Part shown: piece by piece, positions 11,386-23,034 of the stretch
Layout of the letters: each line of letters opens with the position of its first letter
Position numbering within the stretch: position 1 is the stretch's first letter
NCBI GenBank assembly: GCA_002682825.1
Contig: NOKP01000014.1
Span: 693,559 to 757,558 of the forward strand
Length of the DNA: 64,000 nt
Direction: 5' to 3'
Source: Neonectria sp. B-13
Lineage: Eukaryota > Ascomycota > Sordariomycetes > Hypocreales > Nectriaceae
Notes under the pieces: model-generated
Databases searched by the model: none
The model's input: the letters and a program-made list of their open reading frames with translations, nothing else
Told to the model about the DNA's origin: nothing
Translations under genes and position numbers: made by a program

Positions 11386-12200
11386 ATGGCTCCCCTTCCC
11401 GCCAATGTCCATATCTCCAAACACCCGTGCGTTCGCGCCAAGCTCAGCCAGCTCCGTGCCAAGTCGGCGAGCGCCCGTGACGTCAAGTCGCTGATCCATG
11501 AGATCTCCATCATGCTTTCTTGCGAGGCGCTGGCGGAGTCGGATGCGATAAAAGCTGTCGATGGTCCCAAGGTACGGTGTTGCCCACCGCTCTTCCACAG
11601 TCGAACTATCATAATAATGCTAATACCGCCGCAACATAGGATGAGACACCCTTAGGCTTCCAATTTACCACTACGACGCTCCAGCCTAGCACAATGTGTA
11701 TTGTTCCCATTTTGAGATCTGGTCTCTGCATGGTTGAAGGTCGGTGAACCATCTACTACCCTTCCAGTCTATTTCCGTAAGCTGACACCTCCGTAGCTGT
11801 CCAAACAGTCCTTCCCAACCCCGTCCCCGTCTATCACATTGGCATGTATCGCGATACGGGTGGGCCCGTTGAGTACTACCAGAACCTGAAAAGCCTTAAG
11901 TCAGAAGACACACCCTCCGATCCCTCCGATAGTAGCCTGGCCATCCTCGTCGACCCCGTCATTGCCACCGGTGGTACCTGTGCCGCGGCTATCAGTATGC
12001 TCCGCATTGCTGAGCCCAAGCGCATCATCGTCCTTAGTGTTATTGCCGCTGAGGAGGGCCTTCAAATGGCAGCGGCAGAGTGGCCAGAAATCACCGAGAT
12101 TTGGGTTGCCGGTGTGGACGAAGAATTGACCGCCAAGGGTATGCTAAAACCCGGCCTAGGCGATGTCGGAGACAGACTATTCTTGTCCACTGCCAAGTAG
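11386..12200 (+). CDS. FUR1: Uracil phosphoribosyltransferase
   Basis: Three exons: 11386-11571, 11640-11739 and 11797-12200, giving 229 residues, close to the usual size. The enzyme makes UMP from uracil and PRPP in pyrimidine salvage in the cytosol. Family signatures are IVPILRSG in exon 2 (usual form VPILRAG), YHIGMYRD after the second junction, the PRPP-binding loop DPVIATGGT (148-156) and the uracil-binding C-terminus GLGDVGDRLF (215-224). The ATG has a good context (CACAATGGC). The sequence is somewhat divergent from the canonical enzyme (LRSGLCMVE instead of LRAGLGMVE), so a paralogue of FUR1 is possible. It is convergent with LIG4, with about 110 bp between the stops. Confidence 0.9.
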
Positions 12201-12314
12201 GCGGATGGCAGCCAGGCCAAGGGGCAGAAGTAGGTACCATGCAAGGGGATTAACTAGAAAGTTCAGGTAGTAATACACAATCAAGACAATAATACCCGAA
12301 ATCAATCCTGTACA

Positions 12315-15300
12315 TCAGGGAACCACAAACTGCTCCTCGTCAAGTAACGTATGCTCCTTCCAGCAATCATCAAGCCACTTCCCCGTTACTATCCTGGGCT
12401 GGGTCCGCCTCGAGCTCAATTCTTTGCGCACCATATCTCCTGTCTCGCCTACTTGCATCGCATCCTCGCCCTCGACAACGACGTGCGTCACAAATGGGTC
12501 AACCGGGTCATCTGTGACTACTCCACCGCCGTACCGAACGTAGTGCTTCAGCTTGGAGATGCGGTTGTCATCCACGTCGACCTGGTGAAGGAACACCACA
12601 CATCGCCGAAACATGAAGCTCCTCAGATTCCCCAAGTCTTTGCCGTGATCTTCGAGCTGTGCCAAAAACTCGCTCTTATCAAAGGGCTCGCCGTCCTCGA
12701 TCTTGGGCATCTGGTTCATGAGGTCCCTGAGCTCTTCGACCGACGCGTCCCGCGCGTAGCTGTCGCCGAACTGGTCCGTATTCTGCTCCGCCGCGTGCTT
12801 GAGCTCCTCTGTTGCGTGGAACAGGTGAGATGGTTCGAAGGGGAGGGTGAAGTTGCCGGATTCCTGCTCGAGGCAGTCCTTCAGCCACTTCGGGCGGATC
12901 ATATCGACGTCTCCGCCCTTGATAAGACTCGCGACCTTGATCACCTTCTTGTCTGCGATGAGGACCATGTTAGTGCCCGGTGCAGCTCGCTGCGACACTG
13001 TACCGCCGTTTTCTCTGATGAGGGCTTCCAGCTGTGTCTTGGTCTTCTTGTACGGCTTGAGTGATTCGGAGAGGACACAGAACTCCAATCCTTCGAAGAC
13101 CTTTGTCTTCGAACCCTTGAACTCAATGGGTGCCGCGTCCTCGCCTGCGATAACCAGCTCTCTTTTCACGCGTTTCGGGTTCCGTCGTTTCCGGTCCTCG
13201 ACCGTCATGGCCTTCTCTTTCGACTCTTCGTCCACCCGCTGCTTCAGCTCTTGGAACTCCTCCAGCGACAGGGCAGTATCCCAAGTTCGGTCGAGTCGCA
13301 GCCGTCGGAATCGCGGGAATCTCAAGGTGAAACCACGGGCGAACTGGTCTGAGGGCCCAACACTCGCTGCCTTGACAGAAACGACCACGGAGTCTTTGGG
13401 TCGAATCCACATGTCAGGACGTTCAAACTGCCGGGCTTCTCCTCCGCCGAGCTCAATGTACTCCGACGGCGGCCTCTTCTGATCCCACTCAATCCATTTT
13501 CCCTCCGTCCGGTGACGAATCTCTGCATAGTCCTCGGCGCGAAAGCCACCGCCGACTTTGAAGAAACTGAAGCACTTTTCGGGGTTGGCACCAGCTTGGA
13601 TATGATTCTGCGTCACACGAAGGCCGCACATGAAACTCGAAAGAATGCCGCCGCGCTTTCCAGAACCATAGTAACCACCGATAATGACACAGTCGAGGGA
13701 CTCGCCAAACTCGGACATGTATTCGGGCTTGACTTTGAGCCAGTCATCATTTCTGCTATTGAGTCGGTACATGGAGCGCGGGTTCTTGAGGACCAGGCCT
13801 TCCGAGGCATTGGCGACAACATCTCGTAGAAGAGGCTCAATAGCATCCGGAGACGTAGCGCTAGTGTGAGTGTGTATTTCCAAGCGCCGATGCACGGGTT
13901 TGATGGCCTTTTCGAGTGCTCGGTGTCGATCTCGAAGCGTATACTGGGCCAGCTGTTTATTGTTGAGATAGAGGATATCGAAGATCCGGAACAACGGGCG
14001 GTGACCAGCAGAGTCCGTGTCAGACTTGTTCTGCTGTTCGGCAATGGCGGCGGTCTTGAGCGTACCAAAGGGGACCATCTTGTCAACGGCCATATCCCAG
14101 GTAATCATCTCGCCGTCTAAAATTAAGTTCTTGACGCCTGGCGCGAAGGCGTTCTTGAGGTGCCGGGTCAAACTTGAGTTCTCGTCCTGAAGCCCGTCTC
14201 CGTACAAGTAGGTGTAGTCCTTGGCCTTTCTCGACCAAAAACAGAATCTCCGCCCGCCAGGTTGCGATTTGTCCTCAATCATGTGCATCTGCATGCGCTC
14301 GCCGTCAAGCTTCTCCTCGATCCAGAATTCCGGGTCCTCTTCGGTTGGGTGAAGGAGTTGGATCATTTTCTGGAACGATGAAGGCATTTGGAACTGGGCT
14401 AGTTGGGGCTGGAAACACTGCATCAACGCAACTCCTGCCTCCTCTTGCTGTAGTCGGACTGAAGTGTCGTATAGTTCCCAGCATACGCGCCGCAGGCTGG
14501 AAGATACGCTGAAAAGGGCATCTCCATCTGGGTGCCACAGGTCCAGCAAGGTCTTTTCGGTAGCTCCCACTTTCATCTGCTTGAGGACGATTCGGACTAG
14601 CCACATCAGCTCCTCGGCGTTCATGCGATTGTAAAACGTCTCAAAGATGCGAAGATTTTCAGCTTCGCCAGCTGAGGCAGCTAGTTTATCCAGCTGTTCG
14701 TTGACCTCAGCTATGGTCATTTTCCCGACTTCGGTCCTCATGGGGCGCTTTGAAATGACTTCAAAGCATCGACCGGCAAAGTCGCCAGCCAAGCGGGAGG
14801 CGACGATCTGGCCTGGGAGCTTCCAATGAAGGAGGTTGTACCCATCCTCGGAGTTTTTGTCAATTTTCATGAGCTTCACAAGGAGCTTGCCAATAGCATT
14901 TTCCTTGAGCCCGTAGACTCCCCGGTCACGGTCTTTGTCGGGGAGAATCAATCGCAACGCCGGGTAGAAGTCATTGCCAACCTCTTTGCGCCATCGGATG
15001 ATGAATCGCTCTATGATGTGTCGACGCTGTTCGTGAGGCGACAACTTGTTTGCGCCCCGAAATGTCTTCTTAGGGCCTCCGCCAGCCACATTCTGCTTCT
15101 TGTTCTCGTTGAGAGGGTTGAACAGCTCTCGAAATAGCTCGGAAAAGACCAATGTCTTGGAATGATTCCTGGGCCGATTTGGGAACCTGTGGCCATGTTA
15201 GCAGCTGGACCACGTTGAGGGACAGAAGCTTGGGGCTGACTTCTCGTTCAATTCCTCCAAAGTCATCCCGACGACGCCATATTGCATCTCATCCTCCCGT

Positions 15301-15344
15301 TTGGCATCTCCGCTTGGAGATTCGTCTTTGGTGTGTGTGCTCAT
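12315..15344 (-). CDS. LIG4: DNA ligase IV
   Basis: Two exons, 15241-15344 and 12315-15186, giving 991 residues. The 54-nt intron has a GTCAGC donor, a CTAAC branch point and a CACAG acceptor; splicing restores ELNEKFPNRPRNHSKTL, as expected for the LIG4 N-terminus. LIG4 seals double-strand breaks in non-homologous end joining with an XRCC4/Lif1 partner in the nucleus. Order of domains: N-terminal DNA-binding domain, adenylation domain with catalytic lysine in EEKLDGER (K327), OB fold, then two BRCT domains in about the last 260 residues, separated by the partner-binding linker. The final BRCT ends with GKWLDDCW near the C-terminus. Length and domain order match fungal LIG4. Confidence 0.96.
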
Positions 15345-16743
15345 GGTAACGTGAACGGTGGTTGTCGCGCCCCTTGAGCTCACGGTGGTTGAACTGTTCA
15401 AAAGGGAGAAAGGGAGCACAGTGCACGCACAATGAAGCGAGTTGCAGTGCTTTACCCGGCCACACAAATTAAGCGGCTATCATTGTAGGTAATATGGTTG
15501 ATGAATGGATGGCGTGGAAGCTACTTAAATAGCCCGATGAACGCTGCATGCATAACAGAGGGAATCTCAGCTAGGCCGTTGCTGCCTGGGAAGTGGTGCT
15601 GGGACGCTTCTACCAGCCAACGCACGTTTCTTTGCGTGTATTACGTAAGGCGAGCTTCACCACGAAGGCCCTCCAATCCTCACTCGTGAGAAGCTGATCT
15701 TTCTTCGAGTCCCGTATTTAGGTGACTATTTGGGTAATGGTCAATTAGAATTTGCCTGGCTTAGAGTAATCTATCAGATGATTTATGTTGCACATATGCA
15801 TTCTTATACAAACCGTAGGATATCATTAGTGGCAGAGGGACAACGTCAAGAAGCGTCTTGCATGTGCTAAACGCCTTTCCACTGCCCGAGGCCCAGTATT
15901 GGCCATAGGGACTCAATTCATGGTGTTACGGTGCTCCAAGTCCCATATCCGATGCTGTGAGCGATGCAGTTGAATTTGAGTCCAACTGCGCTAAACTTTT
16001 CTCTCATCACCAGCCTTTAACTATCGTCTCCCCTCGTCGTCCTCGTCATTGTAATGCAACAAACTCCAACCCTTACCACTCTTCCAGTAAGGTTTCCATA
16101 GAATTACGTCTGGTCTAACATTATCGCAGATATAAATGGCCTAGCAACTCTCTAGCTCCCTCAGCCTCCTCGCCTACCATCCGTGCCACTGGGGCCCTCG
16201 CTGCTGTTGGGCTAAATGGATTTCGGACCAGGACAGCTATTCCTGATATACCTCCGAGATGAACATCACTCGGACCGCGGCATCGGAACTGGCATCTTTC
16301 ATGAGCTACGAGGGGGACACAACTGTGCTTATATGGAATTTCTCTCCTGGCGGACGTAAGAGCTCATCACCCACGCTGCAGTTCTATAGGTGTTCCAATT
16401 TTTTAAAGACTTACACGACCACAGCCCCAGTGAACTCTCTCAAATATAGCAGCCATCGGGCCTGTTCGCAGTTCTTCTTTTCATCAGAGACCCCAAACAA
16501 TAGACGCCAACTCGCCACTCTCACAGTCGCCGTGTGCTTCCAGGATGTTTGTGATTATGTGTCACATATCACGAGTCGCGCCGTCGTATGTAGCAGCCGC
16601 GCTGTTCACGGGACACCAATTAACGGCCACCACTTCTTATTCAGAACTTCTTCCCATGTCTATATGGACATGCTGCAGAGTGAATGGGAACGCTTTCGAG
16701 GAGCCCCCTGGTATAAAGGTCACCGGGGACCTTCTGTTATGGG
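15345..16743. other. Intergenic region upstream of LIG4 and of the amidoligase-like gene
   Basis: About 1.4 kb between two divergent genes. It should hold both promoters. Short frames at 16259-16777 and 16545-16847 run into the following gene in other frames and show no family features. Confidence 0.55.
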
Positions 16744-18309
16744 ATGGCTTTCATCGACAATACTCTCGCCGAATTAGCACGTTCGCTCAGAAAGCACCAA
16801 TTGGAAACACAAGCCATGCCTCAAGATCAAATCGGAGATCGTATTGAATGGGGCATCGAGGTCGACTTCCTCGTCGCCAAGGAGCGAAAGGATGGCTCCA
16901 GCCCCGAGGACGACGCTCGCTGGGCATGCCCGGCTGACGACCCCAACCCTCCGGAGACATGTGCCAAGTACTGCGCCGAAATCATCAAGAAGCATGCTTT
17001 GCTAAAGGGATATGTTGTCGGCGGAGTGGGCTACCGCGGCGATGTCGCGCCTGTCGAGAACCCCGACTTCCACTATCTCGACAGGTCGGCACATCGTCCG
17101 GGCATCGTCCCGAGCATGAGCCACTGGTTCTTCTGCCCTGCTCCTAACGCGAAGCCGCTGGAGGACAGTCCCAAGGAGCTGGACTGGGTTGGCGTCAGAA
17201 TGCGCTGCCCGCTGCGTCAATACTCTCGCGTCATGCTGAGGGGCGCAGAGATGGTCCCTTGTGGCTCCCGCAGCGAGTCGAGCGAGTCGAGCGACGACGA
17301 CGACGATGACGAGTCTGTCGCCGAGTCCGTTGCCGATTCCGTCGCCGCAACCGCCAGCTCCTCGGGGCCTTCAATCAACCGCGACGATACGCCATCGCCG
17401 CCGCCCACGAGAAGAAATCGCCTCGAGATAGAGACGCTTCTTGGCCTGCTCCGCGCCGGGATCAAGATGCATGCCAACTCGACCTGCCAACTTCGGATTA
17501 ACTTCACGCTTCGACCTGACGGATTCGATATTGTCCATGCCAAGAAGTTGCTCACCTTCTGCTGGATGATGGAGCAACATCTCATGCTAGTCCTCCGCCC
17601 CGGCGTCAAGGATCCCGAGCACAACCATTACCTGCCGGTTACCGTGCATTCCAGACTCGCCAAAGTACCTACCTTGTTCCCGGGAGGCTATATGAAGTTT
17701 AGTAGTGACGAATGCCAGCGGCTCCTCAATGAAAACAGGCCTAAATTCGACCTTGAAGCCGCTGAAATGGACAGGCACATTCCCAAGTTCAACGACTCCT
17801 GTCTCCAGCAGCGGATCCAGCAGATATGGTCTGTCACAACCATTGGGGAGCTTTCAGAGCTCCTCGAAAGCCCCGACGGCGAAACCGCCATTGCCATCCA
17901 GATGCATGGAGGCAAGGCGCATCCCACGCTTCAGTTCCGCTACTCGGTCTGGCACCCCTTGGCAGAGGGGATGCAGAACTGGCTGCAGCTCTTCGGCCGA
18001 CTGTGCTATGCCGCAGTCGGATCGCAGGCAAGCCGGTTCCAGGAAGTGATCTCGAAGTTGGAGGTGAACATCCTGCTGGCGCAGAAGCACGAGGCGGCGG
18101 ACCGGTGGAAAACGGTTCTCACCCACGCCTTCGACAACAGCATGAGCTTTTACTGGGACCGGTTCAAGCTGGCGGGCTCTGGCAATGGGATTCTCACGGA
18201 GGAGAAGCTGGATAACCGGGGCATTTTGGAGCGGGTTCCTGGCATTATTCTTGCTGATGACGAGAGCGACAGCGACAACAATTCGTCTTCCAATTCGACA
18301 AGCAGTTAA
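16744..18309 (+). CDS. Amidoligase-family-like protein with altered motifs
   Basis: Intronless, 521 residues. The fold markers of the putative amidoligase family (COOH-NH2 ligases) appear in order: a first-strand motif WGIEVDFLV (36-44, usually FGVEIEFLV), DWVGVRMRCPL (148-157, usually WVGVEL-SP), TCQLRINF (248-255, where relatives have a HVHVG-type string) and TLQFRY (395-400, usually TIEFRQH). The central Glu, both His and the Glu before Phe-Arg differ from the family pattern, so activity is doubtful. An acidic Ser/Asp/Glu linker (176-212) splits the domain, and a second Ser/Asp/Asn-rich tail ends the protein. Related fungal proteins are common but uncharacterised. The assignment rests on remembered motifs and the order of elements. 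Confidence 0.7.
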   Translation: MAFIDNTLAELARSLRKHQLETQAMPQDQIGDRIEWGIEVDFLVAKERKDGSSPEDDARWACPADDPNPPETCAKYCAEIIKKHALLKGYVVGGVGYRGDVAPVENPDFHYLDRSAHRPGIVPSMSHWFFCPAPNAKPLEDSPKELDWVGVRMRCPLRQYSRVMLRGAEMVPCGSRSESSESSDDDDDDESVAESVADSVAATASSSGPSINRDDTPSPPPTRRNRLEIETLLGLLRAGIKMHANSTCQLRINFTLRPDGFDIVHAKKLLTFCWMMEQHLMLVLRPGVKDPEHNHYLPVTVHSRLAKVPTLFPGGYMKFSSDECQRLLNENRPKFDLEAAEMDRHIPKFNDSCLQQRIQQIWSVTTIGELSELLESPDGETAIAIQMHGGKAHPTLQFRYSVWHPLAEGMQNWLQLFGRLCYAAVGSQASRFQEVISKLEVNILLAQKHEAADRWKTVLTHAFDNSMSFYWDRFKLAGSGNGILTEEKLDNRGILERVPGIILADDESDSDNNSSSNSTSS

Positions 18310-18641
18310 CTCAATGCTTGCTTCAATAAGTCGAGGCTGTCGGTGGAGATCTGCTCATTTGTCCTCTGGACGTTTAGCCTTCTTACGTGCTTCTCCTAGA
18401 TAAGACTCTTATAGACAAAAGCACACTAATTCTCATTAGCATGAAGCATTGCAAGTGATTATACGATCCTGAGCCCCAGCCCGTATCTATTTCCCCTTCC
18501 AAATTTCTTATTGGTGGTGCACTCAACTGTTCTCGATTCAGTTTGAGTCACATATAGCAATGATTTGTCCAACGCCAGGGTATCACAATACCAAAACAAT
18601 CCAGCATCCAAGCCCTCCTGTGCCGCTCGCACGCCATTTTA
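18310..18641. other. Convergent 3' flanks
   Basis: About 330 AT-richer bases between the stops of the amidoligase-like gene and the CorA-type gene. They presumably carry both polyadenylation regions. Nothing else is seen. Confidence 0.5.
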
Positions 18642-20543
18642 TCACACCTTGAGTTTCATTTTCTGTTTGCGATCTCTGTTCTTCTTCTTCCTAATTGATC
18701 CAATGTGCTTCCTCTGAACGATCCGGACCAACCAAGTATAGATCATTTCTCGCATTAAGATTAAGATAGTGGCACACACGGTTGGGACAGCACATGCCCA
18801 GCTAGAACGGCGCAATTAGTATATGTGCGCATTGGTGGGCGGTGTTCATGGATGGTCACTTACAAGTACCAGATGCCGTGCTTGATTTCTGGAAATCCGG
18901 CTAATTCAAAATTCTGTCCAAAGAATCCGGTAATGAAAGTCAATGGCAGGAAAATGATGGTGACAGTGGTCAGTTGCTTCATCGACTCGTTCTGGTTGGC
19001 TGAGATGGTGTTGAAGATGAGACTGATCAGATTGTCGGACGATTGCTTTAACTGCTGCAGAGCTTCTGTAATCATGATGCAATGATCAAGGACGTCGCCG
19101 AGGTAAGTATGGGTCATGGGTGTGACGACGACGCCCGATGTCGGGTTTTCGAGCTCATTCATTGCCTGTTCGTGGGTGAGGTAGGTCTTGTGGTCCCGCA
19201 ACACATTGACGACGTTGTCGATGGGGTTGAGGAAGCTCAGCATCTTGTTGATCTCACTGATGCAGATGTAGAGCCGCTTGCTTTGCCTCATGCTTGGCGC
19301 GGTGAGGACGTCAAGCTCAATATCGCTAATGATATCGGTATAAACAGACGTCAGGGGGATGGCGAGATCGATGATGGCGTCAATGATGGCCTGGACAAGC
19401 AGAGATGCATCGTTGGATTCCCGCAGGATTGTCCCCGGCGTGCTAAGGCGCGTGACAATCGGCCGCTCAACATCTCCAGCCGAAACCTCAAAGAAGGAAA
19501 TGACGGTGTTATCCGACGTGAGGAAGATGGAGACCTGCTCGGCAGAAATGGCCATCTTGTAAGGCGTCAGGGATGAGTGAGCCTCCATGAACTCTGTCCG
19601 GGCCTCGTTACCAGACGAGTGATACCGCTGCAGAGTGCGGATCATAGACGTCTCCTGCAGATTATCGGTAATGAAGTCTGTCGGGTTGCCCATGACGTCC
19701 TTCTCCGCGTCTGAAGACCCCCCGCGGCTCCTCCAGAAGTCCTTGATCGAGTCCTTGAGGGCGCCATGGGGTTTGTGCGAGTACGCGCTACTGGAGTCGG
19801 ACGAGTCGGAGTCGTCTTCGACCAAGTGGACGAGCTTCTGCAGCGTCAAGACGATGAAGGCGTGATTCGGGTACCTGGAGAGAGTTAGCATGTGCTCGCC
19901 TTGCTTGTCCATCTCGATTGAGGATCACTCACCAATCGGCCTTCGTTCTGTTCCTAATGTTCATCAAATCCTCCAGCGCCAACTTGTGCAGCCCCTTCTT
20001 GCTCCCCACAGCTTGGATAACGTCCCAGCTCAGTCCGTTAATATTGATCCACCGGCATTTTGCCCATTCCGGCTTGGGCGTCTCAAGGAAGCTGATGAAG
20101 CCCTCGTTATCGAAGTGGTTCTTAACCATGTTGGTGTGCGAGAAGTCGACGACGGAGATTTCGCAAGGCGCACTCAGTGTTGGCATCGACGCGTGCCCGC
20201 CATCGGGCAACAGGGGATCATAACCAGGCTCGGAACCGGGCTGCCAACCTGGCCTGGCGCTGAAGGGGTTTTCGAACTCATCGTAGTCTTCAACGGTCTT
20301 GAAGGTCGCAGCGCGTGTCATTCGCCGCCGCAGGATCGGCGAGAGGTCGAAGCCACGCTGGCCATCGGTGTCGGAGCGGGCTGGCCGTCGCGGCGATTGC
20401 ACCGGCGGAGCGAGGTTCTCGGTATCGACAGTGAGGTCGTAGCGCACATGGCGGACGGGTTCGGGCTCGGTCGGGGGTTCGAAGGACACGCGAGTGTTGG
20501 ACGAGTGGCTCTTGCGAGCCTCTTCTTTGTCATCGTGAGGCAT
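18642..20543 (-). CDS. CorA-family divalent-cation transporter
   Basis: Three exons: 19933-20543, 18864-19874 and 18642-18801, giving 593 residues; introns are 58 and 62 nt. CorA proteins are pentameric channels for Mg2+ or related ions. About 170 N-terminal residues are hydrophilic and low in complexity. The cytoplasmic domain follows ([29 protein letters not shown]; long helices). Two terminal membrane segments are at about 503-521 and 541-557. The loop between them, where CorA normally has GMN, reads GFFGQNF (520-526). The second membrane segment and a very basic tail are on the short last exon. The Gln variant occurs in a fungal branch of the family, so the ion carried cannot be stated. 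Expected location is the plasma or an internal membrane. Confidence 0.9.
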
Positions 20544-22454
20544 GTTGTCGCAGGAGTGTCGTGGTCGTTATCGCCCAAGCTGCCAAGCAGAGTGAGGCAC
20601 AGCTAATGCAACGCGACGGGCAGGCGATGCTAGTCGCAGAGAGGGGAGCGTATATGTAGAGAGAGAGAGATGATCGAATAGCAGAAAGAGAGCAGCCAAT
20701 GTCGCCGTGAAGGAAAGGGGGGATTACAGAAGAAATATAAAGCACGCAAAAAGTGAAGGATGCAAGAGAAGAACTCTTCGGTTTACGTACGAACTACGAA
20801 ATTCTGCGGTGCAAAGGGGTGTCTGTCCCGTCACGTCACGTTCAGGAGGTCAGCGCTGAACATTCTGCCACTCAGCACAAAGTTGAAACCTGGGATTCGC
20901 GATTGGCGGGGGACCTCCACTCGGCTTCAGCTCCCCGAAGATGGAGCATTGGCGTCTGACAAGCTTTCAATTAGCGCGTTCCAGGCCCCTAACTGCTACT
21001 TAGGGCTGATAACAGACGGACAGTACTTTGGTACGGTAAATTGGTGCATTAACGCCCTACTTATGGGCAGGGGTATTCTAGAGCTAACGGGTGGACAATT
21101 GAAGGGATTTATGGAATTCTTCCCTGATTAATTCGTCGATCCATTGGATATCACAGGGCACTCACTTCGGCACACCAATGCCGAACAACAACAACAACCG
21201 TTACGGTGTAATTATCCCTTACCCACGTGGCGTGATCTGAGCAAAACAAAGCTTCAAGATGAAGGTCTGTTGATACAGTAATCCCGGGCATCAGTATTCT
21301 AACAAGCCTCTGCTCCGTAATAGCATATTTGCTTTGGCTCTCATCTCTTCCTGCGAGCCTAAGACACATCGTGTGAGATTGCGAAAAATCCCTGGTTGGT
21401 CAGGAAATCACCTCTGGCATCAGGGACACAACCCCGGCCGAAAACAACACAATCCCCTGGCAAACATCAGACAGACACGAAGGAATACCTATTTATAACT
21501 TTTCCGGTCTTGATAATGTGAAAAACTCCACAGCCCCCAAAGACTTGGCAATTATTGCCTGTACAAGTCGCCGACTCTGGCCTTCCATCCCTGGCAACCA
21601 AGCAGGCATATCCATTTCCCAGTTCAGAGGCAATGACAAGACCATCCGTCCATGTCAACATACAGCTACGGAAAATGAATGAACACATTATCCGTCTCCC
21701 CTACTGGCCTAATGTTCGGTGTTTGCTCAGCGTAACTGCGGATAGGCAGCTAGGAATCGTCTCGGCAAAGTGCGACGGCGGGCCGGAGGTTATCCAGGCA
21801 TTGTGAGATGCTACTACTGATTAGGAGAATCAACCCGGCCGCGCTTCCAGCCGGGGCGATTATTGTGCGAGCTTCAGCAGGTGGCTTCGTGCAACTTGGG
21901 TTGCGAGATGAATCTCACAATGGCGATACAGACATGGAATGAAATCACACAGTGTTTCATTTTGAGAAGCGGGATACTTGCCTAGTTGACTGGCCCCGTT
22001 CCAACTCCATCGCCGTGATTGCCTTGGTGATGTTCTACAAGAGGGCACACACTAAAGACGAAATGAGTTTTCAAAATGTGAAGCTTCACCGCCGGTCCAG
22101 AGCCTGGCTATCACAATTCCTTCGCAGAATATGTACATGAAAGCGAGTTCAACTCTAAAGCAGAGAATGTGTCCTACTATCACGAAGGTTGCATTTATGT
22201 GTACAAAGTCACCTAGGAAATATCCTAATCCTGCTAGTACTGTTACTCTTGTGCCAATTCTGTGACTTAAAGGCACTCAAAGCAGCAAGCCTCCCCTCGT
22301 AGTCGTCCAAAGCGGCGTCTGTCTCATTAACGTCGGTCGACCCTCAACACCAGCCCAGTACGCAACAATGTCGCAACGTTTTATTTCCCCCACGATCATA
22401 CATCCAAACACCTATCTGCGTTGACTCATCATCTTTCTATCCAAGTGCTTCATC
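20544..22454. other. Intergenic stretch upstream of the CorA-type gene
   Basis: About 1.9 kb without a supported gene. The first part must be the promoter and leader of the CorA-type gene and contains a short (GA)n run near 20659-20672. Remaining open frames are short and featureless. Confidence 0.5.
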
Positions 22455-23034
22455 TCAGCCGCCGGTGTGTGGATAGTATGGATTGATGACAGAAGGGCAG
22501 TCAAAGAACCACTGCGGGCAGCAAACCCCGAACGTCCCGACAATACGTGTATTGTGCCAGCCGGGAAGACACATATCAGGAAATTCAAATGGTAACTCGT
22601 CGATCGTATCCGGCGCCCAGGAGTCGGGGTCATTTATTCGGTTTAGCTCTTGCAGAATTCGAAGGCAGGATGTGTCGCATTCAATCCCACCGTAGCATCC
22701 GCAGAGATTGAGGAAGAGGACGTATCCGCACATTGGCGCATATTTAAGGTAGTTTTCCAAGCTGCTCGAGACGTCTTTCTTGTGGCTGAATGTCACTAGG
22801 AGGCTAAGATGCGGAAGCGTAGGGTGTTATAATGAGAACAAGAAGTGACTGTGAACGGAATATTTGGTAACCTCCATCTTTGGCTGACCTTGCACTATGC
22901 TGAGTGTATCCTCTACACGTGGCGGCACACATTGTCATGTCCAGCCCGACTCGGACAAAGCACAAACTAGCAATCGGTTCGGTCCCAGCACTGCTTGTCG
23001 AAGTATTTCCGGATTTTTGAGTGTCGGTCATCAT
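22455..23034 (-). CDS. Candidate small cysteine-rich protein
   Basis: Two open frames join cleanly: exon 22889-23034 (starting ATG ATG) and exon 22455-22785, with a 103-nt GT-AG intron (donor GTCAGC, acceptor ATTCAG) containing stops. The product is 158 residues with 12 cysteines, including the clusters NLCGCYGGIECDTSC and VCCPQWFFDC. I recognise no family. No signal peptide is visible at this start, so a further upstream exon may be missing, or the protein is not secreted. The even cysteine number and the frame-preserving splice support a real gene. The weak start and absence of a known domain argue for caution. Confidence 0.45.
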
